From: Robinsoniella peoriensis
GTDB taxonomy: Bacteria; Bacillota; Clostridia; Lachnospirales; Lachnospiraceae
Length of the DNA stretch: 11,481 bases
Strand: one strand, 5' to 3'
NCBI RefSeq assembly: GCF_042680125.1
Contig: NZ_JBHTNY010000084.1
The position numbers and the translations under genes are program-made. The notes below the pieces were generated by a model, which worked only from the letters and a program-made list of their open reading frames with translations, was not told where the DNA came from and made no database searches. Positions 1 to 5,744 of this stretch are shown here, piece by piece (position 1 is the first letter of the stretch; every line of letters starts with the position of its first letter).

Positions 1-30
1 TCCAAACCAATGTCCTGGTCCGTCCCCTTC

Positions 31-77
31 TCTTTCCGTACACTACCTACATCTACAAAGCGTCTTAATCAGCTAAA
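31..77 (-). repeat. Left copy of a dispersed repeat, inverted relative to the right-end copy
   Basis: Read on the minus strand, this stretch shares TTTAGCTGA, then GACGCTTTGTAGA (plus 52-64), then a TAGTG..CGGAAAGA block with 11298-11346 near the other end of the window, in the same order and with only small spacing differences. The two copies point outward, away from the genes between them. The sequence further left (1-30) continues G-rich on the minus strand and is only loosely similar to the right copy. I see no gene in 1-112. That this is a multi-copy genomic repeat is an inference from two copies. Confidence 0.6.
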
Positions 78-112
78 TTCAAATTTACAATATTTTCTAC
101 TCTTCATCTTTC

Positions 113-661
113 CTATGAAATAGATGCCCCTAAATTTTCGGCTTCTGTGAGTTTCTCGCTTCCGTTGATATCACCTACATTCATAACACCACCGGCAAGT
201 ACCCGACCCAGGTCTTTCCATCCGATATGTTGGCTTAAATGGTCATACCAGTATACCGTCTCATCAAATCCGTTCCCCTCTGCTGCCATCAAAAGAATAC
301 TATCTTTTTTCGGATTGTTATAACCGGAATCACATTCTGCAACTGCAAACAAACGGTCAAACGCACATTTTAATTGTCCGCTCATGGACCAGTAATAAAG
401 CGGCGTTGCAAGCACTACCACATCTGCATCTATGTAATAGGGATAAATCTGATCCATATCATCCTTTTGCACGCAAGGGCTATCCGGATTTTTTCCTCCG
501 CCATAACAGCCCAGGCATGGATGAATATTCATCTTCTGCAGATCAAATCTCATCACGGTGTTTCCTGAACTTTCTGCCCCTTTCGTAAATGCTTCAATTA
601 ATCCTGCCGTATTTCCTTTTTGTCTTGGACTTCCATTTAAAATAATTATTTTCTTTCCCAT
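113..661 (-). CDS. NADPH-dependent FMN reductase / flavodoxin-like oxidoreductase (182 aa)
   Basis: Probable cytoplasmic flavoprotein that passes electrons from NAD(P)H through FMN to quinones, metals or an unknown acceptor. The N-terminus has the FMN phosphate loop GSPRQKGNT (residues 10-18) after a beta strand. PCLGCYGG (48-55) and PC..DDM (62-69) give three cysteines (49, 52, 63), typical of the iron-sulfur-flavoprotein-like branch. TPLYYWSMSGQLK (86-98) and FDRL match the flavin-contacting loop. The reading frame is open up to 736, but the start at 661 is chosen because GGAGG lies 8 nt upstream and the next residues, MGKKIIILNGSPR, are the normal family N-terminus. Length is normal. It is divergent from an HxlR regulator that probably represses it. 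Three cysteines are too few to claim a full 4Fe-4S ligand set. Substrate unknown. Confidence 0.88.
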   Translation of the reverse strand: MGKKIIILNGSPRQKGNTAGLIEAFTKGAESSGNTVMRFDLQKMNIHPCLGCYGGGKNPDSPCVQKDDMDQIYPYYIDADVVVLATPLYYWSMSGQLKCAFDRLFAVAECDSGYNNPKKDSILLMAAEGNGFDETVYWYDHLSQHIGWKDLGRVLAGGVMNVGDINGSEKLTEAENLGASIS

Positions 662-795
662 TACGGTATCCTCCATTTTCATTATACGCTTACTGCCTGC
701 TCCGGAATAAACATTTGCTAATTGTTCGAATTTCATTTTAGAAATTACATTTACTGGCTCCTCCGGAATTGACTTTTTCTTTTATCTACAATATA

Positions 796-826
796 ATTAT
801 ACCCAGAACTATACTTAAAACAAGTA
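796..826 (-). promoter_or_regulatory. Promoter of the FMN reductase gene with overlapping palindromic operator
   Basis: On the minus strand there is a perfect TATAAT (-10, plus 796-801) preceded by TTGTTT (plus 818-823) at 16-bp spacing. A perfect inverted repeat TACTT-AAAAC-AAGTA (812-826) covers the -35 element. This arrangement resembles the TACT..AGTA type operators of YodB-like HxlR regulators as I recall them. Binding would block this promoter. The leader to the start codon at 661 would be about 125 nt. Confidence 0.6.
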
Positions 827-863
827 CGCACATAAAAGTGCGATACTAACAATTATGTATAAT
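827..863 (+). promoter_or_regulatory. HxlR gene promoter with second palindrome
   Basis: CGCAC-ATAAAA-GTGCG (827-842, flanked by GTA and TAC) is a perfect inverted repeat. It is followed by a consensus TATAAT (858-863) on the plus strand, 25 nt before the regulator's start codon. No good -35 is present; the palindrome occupies that position, so it may be an autoregulatory operator. The region between the two genes thus carries two different palindromes, one per promoter. Confidence 0.5.
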
Positions 864-887
864 ACTTACCTTAAGGAGAGTGTAAAT

Positions 888-1220
888 ATGGGTTTGGAAT
901 GTATCTCAGATTCAAATTTAGAAGGAACAGGTTTCAGCTATACCCTGTCACTGATTAACGGAAAATATAAAATGACAATCCTATATACTTTGATGGAATA
1001 TGGCATCGTGAGATTTAATGAAATGAAAAAATATATCGGTACAATTTCTTATAAAACCCTTAGTTCCACATTAAAAGAACTGGAAAATGATCAGCTTGTC
1101 AACCGGAAAGAATACCCGCAGATCCCTCCCAAAGTAGAATACAGCCTGACAGAACGCGGAAAATCCCTGATACCAATTCTGGACGGAATGTGTGAATGGG
1201 GAGAAAAGAATCGGCTATAA
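888..1220 (+). CDS. HxlR-family winged-helix transcriptional regulator (110 aa), possibly thiol-redox sensing
   Basis: DNA-binding regulator of the HxlR (DUF24) family, which act as dimers and often control divergent oxidoreductase genes. The winged helix spans about residues 16-95: LINGKYKMTILYTLMEYGIVRFNEM, the recognition-helix region ISYKTLSSTLKELE, and the wing hallmark PPKVEYSLTERGKSL. The frame is open from an ATG at 855, but the start at 888 is chosen because AAGGAGAG (873-880) sits 7 nt upstream. Cys5 lies in the N-terminal MGLECI, close to where the redox-sensing cysteine of YodB (Cys6) lies; another cysteine (Cys102) is near the C-terminus. Redox sensing is inferred from this position and from the divergent FMN reductase. 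The family assignment is near certain. It ends 12 bp before the convergent racemase-like gene. Confidence 0.92.
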   Translation: MGLECISDSNLEGTGFSYTLSLINGKYKMTILYTLMEYGIVRFNEMKKYIGTISYKTLSSTLKELENDQLVNRKEYPQIPPKVEYSLTERGKSLIPILDGMCEWGEKNRL

Positions 1221-1232
1221 CAATCATTCACT

Positions 1233-1931
1233 TCATTCCGGGCGCAAAATATACGCCAAAGTATCCAAGCAATGCAATTCCAGAGAATCCAGAAATGGTA
1301 CGGGTGCTTCCAACCCCTCCGCCAGCAGGGGCAGTTCTGTACATCCTAAGACTACCCCCTGAATTCCATATTCTTTCTTGTAATAATCAACAATCTCGAT
1401 TAATTTCCTCTGAGATTGTTGATTAATTTTATTTATTACCAATTCATCAAAAATGATATGATTAATTATATTCTGATGTTTTTCATCCGGCGATATCATT
1501 TCAATCCCATATTTCTTCATTCTGTCCTTATAAAAGGAATGGTTCATTGTATACCGTATTCCGGTCAAAAGCAGCTTTCTCATCTTCAGTGCCTGTGCCT
1601 GTTTCGCTACAGAATCCACAATATTTAAAATTGGTATTTCAAGTTCCTTTTCCAGTAAACCATATACCGAATGGGGAGAGTTGGCAGCCATGATTACTAT
1701 GTCTGCACCTGCATTTTTTAAATTTACAATTCCTTTTTTAATGTAATTTAAATATTCATCCAAGCGGTTCTGATTTTCAAGGTCGGTAAAATACTGGAAA
1801 TTAAGACTCTCTATCACTATCTCCGGGTAATAATAATTCTGAAATTTTCCATAATACAAATTCAATATTTTTTTATAATATTCTGCCGTGGAAGCTGAGC
1901 TGATGCCACCAAGTATCCCTAACTTTTTCAT
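1233..1931 (-). CDS. Aspartate/glutamate racemase family protein (232 aa), first catalytic residue replaced
   Basis: Member of the cofactor-independent Asp/Glu/hydantoin racemase superfamily. GILGGISSASTAEYYKKI (5-22) is the family N-terminus. GADIVIMAANSPHSVY (75-90) aligns with the first catalytic segment (CNT or TNT in active racemases), and VVLGCTELPLL (193-203) is the second, with Cys197. Residue 83 is Ala, where family racemases carry Cys or Thr, so the two-base mechanism is not intact as written. LLTGIRYTM (121-129) is also typical. Length matches the family. The start overlaps the deformylase-like stop (ATGA) with AGGGGAG just upstream, so the two genes are translationally coupled. 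With one thiol it could be a non-racemising isomerase, a decarboxylase or a binding protein; which one cannot be told from sequence. Confidence 0.88.
   Translation of the reverse strand: MKKLGILGGISSASTAEYYKKILNLYYGKFQNYYYPEIVIESLNFQYFTDLENQNRLDEYLNYIKKGIVNLKNAGADIVIMAANSPHSVYGLLEKELEIPILNIVDSVAKQAQALKMRKLLLTGIRYTMNHSFYKDRMKKYGIEMISPDEKHQNIINHIIFDELVINKINQQSQRKLIEIVDYYKKEYGIQGVVLGCTELPLLAEGLEAPVPFLDSLELHCLDTLAYILRPE
1384..1437 (+). terminator. Likely intrinsic terminator of the HxlR transcript, inside the opposing gene
   Basis: A perfect 14-bp inverted repeat (1384-1397 with 1412-1425, loop of 14 nt) is followed on the plus strand by ATTTTATTTATT. It lies within the coding sequence of the racemase-like gene on the other strand (about residues 169-183), whose 3' end is only 12 bp from the HxlR stop. 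If it works, the HxlR mRNA carries about 200 nt antisense to that gene. The stem is AT-rich, so efficiency is uncertain. Confidence 0.5.
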
Positions 1932-2410
1932 ATTATCTCCCCTCTCATGTAAAATGCTTTATTGTCTATTGCCCTCATAGTTGCAAGTATACCGTCCAAA
2001 TGATCATATTCGTGCTGTAATAATTCTGCCAGATCCCCCTCTAAAATCATCTCCCTTTTCTTCCAGCCTGTATCAAAATATTTTATGATACAGCGTTTGT
2101 GCCTTTTTACTCTTACATATAAATCAGGAAAAGACATGCAATCATCCAGAACTTCCATTTCTTCGCCGTCCGGAAATTCCAGTTCCGGGTTAATAAAGAC
2201 TGTGGGTGAATCCAGATGCATATAAATAATACGTTCCCCTACTCCGATTTGTGGTGCTGCAATAGCACGCCCCGCCTGATACCTGATTCTAAAATCCATT
2301 AAGGTGTCATGCAGATCGGCGATAATAGGATCCAGATCCTTACCCACTTGTACTGATTCACTTTTTTGATATAATCGTTTATCCCCAAGCAGCAATATTT
2401 CTTTTACCAT
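1928..2410 (-). CDS. def: Peptide deformylase family protein (160 aa), diverged active-site motifs
   Basis: Metallo-hydrolase of the polypeptide deformylase fold, which removes formyl groups from N-formyl-methionyl peptides. Motif 3, QHEYDHLDG (132-140), keeps both metal-binding histidines (133, 137) and the catalytic Glu134. Motif 2 is DDCMS (89-93), keeping the metal-ligand Cys91 but with Asp in place of the Gly of the usual EGCLS. Motif 1 is GRAIAAPQIG (47-56) instead of GxGLAAPQ. All metal ligands are present, so it is probably an active metalloprotein. The divergence, the coupling to a racemase-like gene and a dedicated divergent regulator suggest a specialised rather than housekeeping role (inference). 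The start has AGAGGA about 10 nt upstream. A long leader (about 95 nt) follows the inferred promoter. Confidence 0.88.
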   Translation of the reverse strand: MVKEILLLGDKRLYQKSESVQVGKDLDPIIADLHDTLMDFRIRYQAGRAIAAPQIGVGERIIYMHLDSPTVFINPELEFPDGEEMEVLDDCMSFPDLYVRVKRHKRCIIKYFDTGWKKREMILEGDLAELLQHEYDHLDGILATMRAIDNKAFYMRGEII

Positions 2411-2509
2411 ATTCTTTATCCTCTTTTACTATAAAGTTCGTTTCAAATTCTTTGCACCAATGCTCACATTCCTTTTGCGGAAGGACTAAGTCTGGCTGTT
2501 TACCCCCAA

Positions 2510-2554
2510 ATTATAACTCTTGATATTGTATGGTTTCAATGCTAAAATTGTATG
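2510..2554. promoter_or_regulatory. Overlapping divergent promoters with paired ATTGTATG direct repeats
   Basis: Plus strand: TTGATA (2520-2525), 17-bp spacer, TAAAAT (2543-2548), firing toward the MocR-type regulator. Minus strand: TTGAAA (plus 2534-2539), 18-bp spacer, TATAAT (plus 2510-2515), firing toward the deformylase-like operon. Two perfect direct repeats ATTGTATG lie at 2525-2532 and 2547-2554, 22 bp apart (about two helical turns). The first abuts the plus -35 and the second abuts the plus -10. Direct repeats spaced by whole turns are the usual operator type of MocR/GabR/PdxR regulators, so this is a good candidate binding site for the adjacent regulator. Confidence 0.6.
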
Positions 2555-2584
2555 CAGAACAATTATTTGTGAGAGGTGGAAATC

Positions 2585-3979
2585 ATGCCGGTTAATTCAT
2601 TTGAAAATTATCCTATGAGCTGGAGGCCAAAACTAAATAAAGAAAAAAAGCCAGTATATCTTTCTATCGCAGCTGCATTAGAAAAAGATATCGGTGCGGG
2701 AATTTTGCGTCCTAATGACAAGCTGCCTCCCCAAAGGGAGTTAGCTGATTATCTGGATGTTAACCTGAGTACGATTACAAGAGCATTTAAATTATGTGAA
2801 GCAAAGGGCTTAATCAGTGGAACCATCGGAAGAGGAACCTACGTTGCTTCCGATGTAAGCGCAAATCTTCCGATGTTACACGAGATCGAAGATTTCAATT
2901 GTATTAACCTTGGCGCATCTCATCCGCTATATCAGCAAAATAAGTATATAACGCAGATGCTAAAAAGGCTTCCATCCAAGGTAAATATTGATAACATACT
3001 AAAATACACCGATATTTCAGGAAGTCTGCCGCAAAAAGAAAGTGCCTGCCAATGGCTGAAAATGCTGGGCATTCATACGAAGTCAGAAAATATTTTAATC
3101 ACATCCGGATTACAGAATTCCTTAACGGTTGTATTAGCTTCACTCTTTCACTACGGTGATAAAATTGTTACAAACTCCCTTACTTACCCGGGAATTAAAA
3201 ATATTGCAAATATGCTGGGAATCATACTGGTTCCTATTCCTTATCTGGGCAAACAAATGGATCTAAAATATTTAGAACAGGTATGCAGGACAGAGCGTAT
3301 AAAGGGAATATATGTGATACCCGATTTCCATAATCCAACGACTGTCACAATGGATATAAATGAACGCTCCCAGTTGAGCAGCATTATAGAAAAATACGCA
3401 CTGATTAATATTGAAGATGGCACCTATACCTTTTTATCCGAAAAGCCAGGCATTTCTCTGTATGAATTAATACCCGATCAAACCATTCATATTTGCACAC
3501 TTTCTAATGCTCTGTCAGCCGGGTTAAGAATATCTTTTATGGTTACACCCCTTATTTTTCGCGAAAGCCTGCTGACTGGAATCAGAAATATTAATGTTAT
3601 GTCATCACCTATTGAAACTGAACTTGCCGCACAGTTAATTCAAACTGGTTTGGCAGGGAACATTATTACGGATAAGATTCAGGAAATCAAAAAAAGAAAT
3701 AGAATTACAGAAAACATATTAGCCGGAAATGAACTTTGGGGAAACCAAAGAAGCCAGTTTCGCTGGCTGACACTCCGTAAACCTATTAATAGTCATGAGT
3801 TGGAAATTTGTTTAAAAAAGAAGGGCGTACATGTGTTTTGCAGTGAACGTTTTTTAGTAGGAAACAGCAATCTTATTCCGGCTGTCCGCCTGGCTGTCTG
3901 CTCTCCTGATCGTCATGAAGATCTGGCAAGGGGACTTAATATAATAAAAGAAACTCTCTTAGAATGGCCGCAAAAGTAA
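2585..3979 (+). CDS. MocR-type regulator: GntR winged helix fused to an aminotransferase-like domain lacking the PLP lysine (464 aa)
   Basis: Transcription regulator of the MocR/GabR/PdxR type. The winged-helix domain occupies about residues 22-88 (PVYLSIAAALEKDI, then KLPPQRELADYLDVN, then GLISGTIGRGTYV). A linker and a fold-type-I aminotransferase domain follow to the end. In the latter, HNPTT (249-253) and IEDGTY (276-281, Asp278) match PLP-pocket positions. TLSNALSAGLR (305-315) matches the SxSKxLxPGLR segment, but residue 308 is Asn (AAT, 3506-3508) where the lysine that holds PLP normally sits; the phosphate-contacting Arg315 is kept. Thus it is unlikely to bind PLP as an aldimine. The start at 2585 is chosen over an in-frame GTG at 2576 because the latter lies inside the ribosome binding site AGAGGTGG. 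Length is normal. It is divergent from the deformylase/racemase pair, its likely target. Confidence 0.92.
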   Translation: MPVNSFENYPMSWRPKLNKEKKPVYLSIAAALEKDIGAGILRPNDKLPPQRELADYLDVNLSTITRAFKLCEAKGLISGTIGRGTYVASDVSANLPMLHEIEDFNCINLGASHPLYQQNKYITQMLKRLPSKVNIDNILKYTDISGSLPQKESACQWLKMLGIHTKSENILITSGLQNSLTVVLASLFHYGDKIVTNSLTYPGIKNIANMLGIILVPIPYLGKQMDLKYLEQVCRTERIKGIYVIPDFHNPTTVTMDINERSQLSSIIEKYALINIEDGTYTFLSEKPGISLYELIPDQTIHICTLSNALSAGLRISFMVTPLIFRESLLTGIRNINVMSSPIETELAAQLIQTGLAGNIITDKIQEIKKRNRITENILAGNELWGNQRSQFRWLTLRKPINSHELEICLKKKGVHVFCSERFLVGNSNLIPAVRLAVCSPDRHEDLARGLNIIKETLLEWPQK

Positions 3980-3980
3980 A

Positions 3981-4005
3981 AGGAGCCCTTTTTAAATGGA
4001 CTCCT
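3981..4005 (-). terminator. Intrinsic terminator between the convergent MocR and GNAT genes
   Basis: Stem 3981-3988 pairs with 3998-4005 (8 positions, one mismatch, 9-nt loop). On the minus strand it is followed by TTTTACTTTTG, so it best serves the GNAT gene ending at 4029. The stem begins right after the MocR stop codon, but the plus-strand tail is not T-rich immediately after the stem, so its action on the MocR transcript is less certain. Confidence 0.6.
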
Positions 4006-4028
4006 GATATATTAAAAATCGTTTTCTT

Positions 4029-4583
4029 TCACTTATTACGTTTCCATTCCTGCTTTAGCAATCGATATTCCAACCGTGTTTTCATTTTACCATCATGCCA
4101 TTCCCAATCTACGTGTTCCGCTTCTTTCACCAATCCACAGTTTATCATAACCTTTTCTGAACCTTTGTTCTCTTCCAAACAACCCGTTGTAATTCGGTAT
4201 ACCCCGTTTTCAGCAAATGCAAATTCAAGTACTTTCTCTAAGGCTTCTGTTGTGTACCCATTCCCCCAAAACTCAGGATACGTGAAATATCCCAAATGCA
4301 CAAGTTTCCCTACGGGTGTATGATCCATAACGGTATAACCAATACTTCCTACCTGCTGCCCGGAACCTTTTAACATCATGTGAAGAAAATAGAATTTTCT
4401 GTCTTTCGAATTCATATCCTGAAGCATATTTTGAAATTCTTCTCTCGCCTCGCCGGCAGAATGAATCTTAATATCCTGCAGGTAATACATTGTTTTATCA
4501 TGACTTTTCAGCCGATAATAAAGTTCCTCATCTTTTTCACTATAATCTCTTAATATAAGACGACTAGTTTCCATATTTATCAT
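4029..4583 (-). CDS. GNAT family N-acetyltransferase, RimJ/RimL type (184 aa)
   Basis: Acetyl-CoA-dependent acetyltransferase of the RimJ/RimL-like group (Acetyltransf_3), acting on a protein N-terminus or a small amine; the substrate cannot be told. METSRLILRDYSEKDEE (4-20) is the family N-terminal strand-helix. GYFTYPEFWGNGYTTEAL (98-115) holds the acetyl-CoA loop (W-G-N-G-Y-T-T-E-A), and LEENKGSEKVMINCGLV (136-152) is the following C-terminal motif. Three close start codons exist; 4583 is chosen because GGGAGGA ends 6 nt before it, while the ATG at 4589 is directly next to the ribosome binding site. Its ATG overlaps the stop of the upstream broken GNAT reading frame (ATGA), so it was probably the second gene of a coupled pair and now depends on the remnant's promoter. 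Confidence 0.9.
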   Translation of the reverse strand: MINMETSRLILRDYSEKDEELYYRLKSHDKTMYYLQDIKIHSAGEAREEFQNMLQDMNSKDRKFYFLHMMLKGSGQQVGSIGYTVMDHTPVGKLVHLGYFTYPEFWGNGYTTEALEKVLEFAFAENGVYRITTGCLEENKGSEKVMINCGLVKEAEHVDWEWHDGKMKTRLEYRLLKQEWKRNK

Positions 4584-4826
4584 AAGCATTCCTCCCTTTC
4601 TTGCGCGCTGCCATGAACCTCTAACAGACTAATTTCCATTGGTGTATACATCAAACCATTTGTAACTTTTTACGTATCTGTATCTACGAATCCAAGTTTA
4701 TGATAAACAGGAATTGCAAACGGAGAAGAATTAACTGTAATCCGGAGCCTCAAACTCTAAAAACACCACGCGCCAAGCTAAATTTATACCATATTCCAAT
4801 TCATTTCTATCCAGTTCACGAACCAA
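4580..4826 (-). pseudogene. Broken GNAT acetyltransferase: internal deletion plus nonsense mutation
   Basis: Two fragments of one acetyltransferase lie here on the minus strand. The N-terminal piece (4826-4731) starts LVRELDRNELEYGINLAW and ends FEFEAPDYS-like (FLEFEAPDYS) before a stop. The C-terminal piece, one frame over, reads ITVNSSPFAIPVYHKLGF, then VDTDT, a TAA stop (4670-4672), then KVTNGLMYTPMEISL. Both ends match the small GNAT family whose members contain F.EFEAPDYS near the start and ITVNSSP..P.Y.KLGF..T..E..NG...P.ME at the end. About 70 residues, including the acetyl-CoA loop, are missing, so it cannot be active. The stop sits where the family usually has Glu (GAA to TAA). AGGAG lies 8 nt before a TTG start. 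The final reading frame ends at 4580, overlapping the next GNAT gene's ATG. Confidence 0.78.
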
Positions 4827-4880
4827 TATTATAACTCCTCTCCCTGCAGCGTCATGATTGTAAAAAATTTATATTATTTT

Positions 4881-4901
4881 ATTATACCAGATTCACTGAA
4901 T
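4881..4901 (-). promoter_or_regulatory. Surviving promoter of the GNAT remnant, probably driving the intact GNAT gene
   Basis: On the minus strand TGGTATAAT is a full extended -10 (TATAAT at plus 4881-4886). Directly upstream is the palindrome ATTCACTGAAT (4891-4901), which could be an operator or chance. No good -35 is seen, as is common for extended -10 promoters. The rest of 4827-4973 holds no gene. Confidence 0.5.
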
Positions 4902-4973
4902 GAAAAACAGATAATTAAATGAAAATCCTTATCCACCCTCTTATCTTCCTTTCCTTACCGGATAAAACCGTTC

Positions 4974-5744
4974 CTACTTATTTGCTCTTTTGTGATAAAT
5001 TTTTAAAGAGCAGATATAGAACACTACAAACAATCCCAGACACCAGACTATCGCTATAATAATACTATTTCCAGTATCAAAACCCAGAAGCAATCCCCTG
5101 AGACTGTCTGCTATCGGTGTAAATGGCTGGTTCTCTGCAAAGACCTGAATAGCCGCCGGCAAAGTATCCACAGGTACAAAGCAGGAACTGACATAAGGAA
5201 GAAGCATTCCGATATAAGTAAATGCACTTACCGCCTCTAAGCTGGGACAAAAAAGTCCCCAGACAATCGCCGCCCACGTATACATCAGCGTAAAAATAAA
5301 TACAACCATAAAGACCGTTAAATAATTTATAAAACCGGCATTAGACCGAAATCCGATTAACACCGCGACGCTTAAAACTACCAGTGCTGTAATGGCACAT
5401 CTTAATAAAGTTGCTGCCATATGACCATTTAATACGGCTGTTTTACCAATATCCATCGTACGAAACCGATCCATAATTCCCTTAGTCATATCTTCTTTAA
5501 CTGAAATGGCAGTCATGGAAGCACTGCTTGCTATTGACATTAATAAGATACCCGGCAGAATATAATCCAGATAGGAGAAGTCTCCAATCTCCATCGAACC
5601 CCCTATGATAAACACAAGCATCAATAACTGCGCCAAAGGCAAAACCGCTGTCATGATTAATATTTCAACATGCCTGGTTGTATGTTTCATACTTCTTGAA
5701 ACCATTGTAAACGTGTCATTTAAACTAAGTGCTATTTTATTCAT
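4974..5744 (-). CDS. ABC-2 type exporter permease, DrrB-like (256 aa)
   Basis: Membrane half of a two-component ABC exporter, predicted to move a drug or other amphipathic compound out of the cell. About six hydrophobic segments are visible, near residues 27-49, 60-82, 110-132, 141-165, 172-190 and 227-247. MDRFRTMDIG (91-100) is the cytoplasmic coupling segment typical of DrrB-type permeases, and SSCFVPVDTLPAAIQVFAEN (186-205) followed by P and LRGLLLG is the conserved loop before the last span. Length is typical. The start overlaps the ATPase gene by 8 nt and has AAGGAGA 7 nt upstream, so the two are translationally coupled. Substrate unknown. No clear terminator follows. Confidence 0.9.
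   Translation of the reverse strand: MNKIALSLNDTFTMVSRSMKHTTRHVEILIMTAVLPLAQLLMLVFIIGGSMEIGDFSYLDYILPGILLMSIASSASMTAISVKEDMTKGIMDRFRTMDIGKTAVLNGHMAATLLRCAITALVVLSVAVLIGFRSNAGFINYLTVFMVVFIFTLMYTWAAIVWGLFCPSLEAVSAFTYIGMLLPYVSSCFVPVDTLPAAIQVFAENQPFTPIADSLRGLLLGFDTGNSIIIAIVWCLGLFVVFYICSLKIYHKRANK

Noticed and set aside
662..736. 25-residue N-terminal extension of the FMN reductase reading frame
   Set aside because: The start at 661 has a well-placed GGAGG and the family N-terminus; the extension has no ribosome binding site at proper distance from its ATG.
1314..1331. CCCCT/AGGGG inverted repeat as a terminator
   Set aside because: Short stem inside the racemase-like coding sequence with no T-run on either side; explained by codon content.
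3964..4323. Plus-strand frame overlapping the MocR end and the GNAT gene, and similar antisense frames elsewhere
   Set aside because: No ribosome binding site or recognisable protein features; these are shadows of well-supported genes on the opposite strand.
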